Assembly: GCF_000020665.1 (NCBI RefSeq)
Contig: NC_011071.1
Coordinates: 2,966,501 to 3,030,500 of the forward strand
Direction: 5' to 3'
Source of the DNA: Stenotrophomonas maltophilia R551-3
GTDB lineage: Bacteria > Pseudomonadota > Gammaproteobacteria > Xanthomonadales > Xanthomonadaceae
Length of the DNA: 64,000 bases
The notes under the pieces were generated by a model. The model saw only the letters and a program-made list of their open reading frames with translations, made no database searches and had not been told where the DNA came from. Below, in pieces: positions 63,423 through 64,000 of this stretch. Within the stretch, counting starts at the first letter, position 1, and each line of letters starts with the position of its first letter. Made by a program: the position numbers and the translations under genes.

Positions 63423-63764
63423 GCCTCCACCGGGGCCGCCTGCCGGTCCCGTCTACCGCCGGTCAGTCTTCACGCGCATTTTGACGCCGGGCTGACAATT
63501 CCGGGCGGATAGTGCCCACGAATGCCCATCCTTGCCGCGTGCCGGCATCGGGCATGGGGGCGGCAACGCCGTCCAGGCCACCACTCGGTGTGCGGGGGAC
63601 TCTCGTTTCAGACAAGACATTGCAGGTCGCTGTCCTGGTTCTACCCGTCCTGCTGGATGGGAATGCGCGAGGGAGTGACGCAGGCCACGGCCATCCCAAA
63701 ATCTGGCATGTGATGTGCGTCACATTTTTCAGGTTGTCTGGTTCGGAAGCCAAGGGGGTCCCCA
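63423..63764. other. 342-bp gap before the last gene
   Basis: Apart from the CRP-type box at 63709-63724, I see no gene, strong hairpin or GTAG repeat. It must hold the promoter of the gene at the window end. Confidence 0.5.
63709..63724. promoter_or_regulatory. CRP/Clp-type binding site
   Basis: TGTGATGTGCGTCACA is a perfect TGTGA-N6-TCACA palindrome. In xanthomonads this is bound by Clp, a CRP homologue that responds to cyclic di-GMP. It centres 48 bp before the next ATG; no good -10 is seen, so activation or repression cannot be chosen. Confidence 0.7.
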
Positions 63765-64000
63765 ATGGTTGTCCACCGCCGGCTGGCGCTCTGCGTCGGC
63801 CTTGCCTGCTCCGCCCTGGCCTGGGCCAGCGGCGCTGCCCCGCCTGATCGCGAGGCCGCCCTGGCCGAGATCGGCCGCTACCGCGCCCAGGCCCGCTGGC
63901 TGGACGCACTGGGCGCGATCGAGCGCGCCAGCCAGCAGCAGCCCAACGATGATCTGCTGTTCAAACTGCGTGTACTGACCCTGGGCGACATCGGCAATGC
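63765..64000 (+). CDS. Secreted TPR-like protein, N-terminus only (possibly PgaA-like)
   Basis: 78 codons run to the window edge. Signal peptide RLALCVGLACSALAWASG to about residue 23, then a helical stretch with ALAEIGRYRAQARWLDALGA and QQQPNDDLLFKLRVLTLGD, a TPR-like repeat. The N-terminal TPR domain of the exopolysaccharide porin PgaA looks alike, and S. maltophilia has a pga locus, but too little is present to decide. GGGGG lies before the ATG. Confidence 0.55.
   Translation, partial: MVVHRRLALCVGLACSALAWASGAAPPDREAALAEIGRYRAQARWLDALGAIERASQQQPNDDLLFKLRVLTLGDIGN

Overview
The window reads as chromosomal DNA of a Stenotrophomonas species (S. maltophilia group) or a very close xanthomonad. 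The grounds are high GC with strongly GC-rich third codon positions, many short palindromes carrying the GTAG tip of the SMAG/REP elements described in S. maltophilia, a repetitive membrane protein of the kind annotated in Xanthomonadaceae, a LacI/TonB-receptor sugar locus, and gene neighbourhoods usual for this family (yciI-bolA, scpA-scpB-rluB, ccmABCDEFGHI, cydDC opposite cydABX). I see no rRNA, insertion sequence, prophage, CRISPR array or origin.

Region by region: 1-8.7 kb holds an ABC exporter, ferredoxin-NADP reductase with a Fur-like box, glutathione peroxidase, an M3 dipeptidyl carboxypeptidase, a cyclopropane fatty acid synthase-like enzyme with a DUF3298-type lipoprotein, and a small acetyltransferase. 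8.7-19.2 kb holds rhomboid protease, POT peptide transporter, an EEP-fold protein, Mn superoxide dismutase, a barnase/barstar-like pair, nfuA with a proline-alanine-rich membrane protein, pterin dehydratase with a TonB-like lipoprotein, zupT and rluC. rne follows behind a 407-bp leader.

22.9-36.2 kb is one carbohydrate locus, all on the minus strand: LacI regulator, TonB-dependent receptor, GH144-like lipoprotein, solute-binding protein, two permeases, a large F5/8-type glycosidase-like protein and an EEP-fold protein. Two matching LacI-type operators lie at the regulator and glycosidase promoters. Family membership suggests beta-1,2-glucan as substrate, but the sequence cannot prove it. The ABC ATPase is missing and must come from elsewhere.

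36.3-46.5 kb holds bolA/yciI, scpA-scpB-rluB, an AraC regulator divergent from an MFS exporter, three small unrecognised genes, and an omega-amidase/aminotransferase pair. 46.6-53.4 kb is a complete cytochrome c maturation operon. Then come a MetX-family acyltransferase (probably serine O-succinyltransferase), DUF1294, cydDC and, divergently, cydABX behind a perfect FNR/Anr box. The window ends with two tandem tRNA-Pro(CGG) genes, a CynX-type MFS transporter and the start of a secreted protein behind a perfect CRP/Clp box.

Themes: respiration and haem handling (ccm, cyd, nfuA, fpr, sod, gpx), sugar scavenging, RNA metabolism (rne, rluB, rluC, tRNAs, secreted RNase), and a heavy load of palindromic repeats between genes, many between convergent stops.
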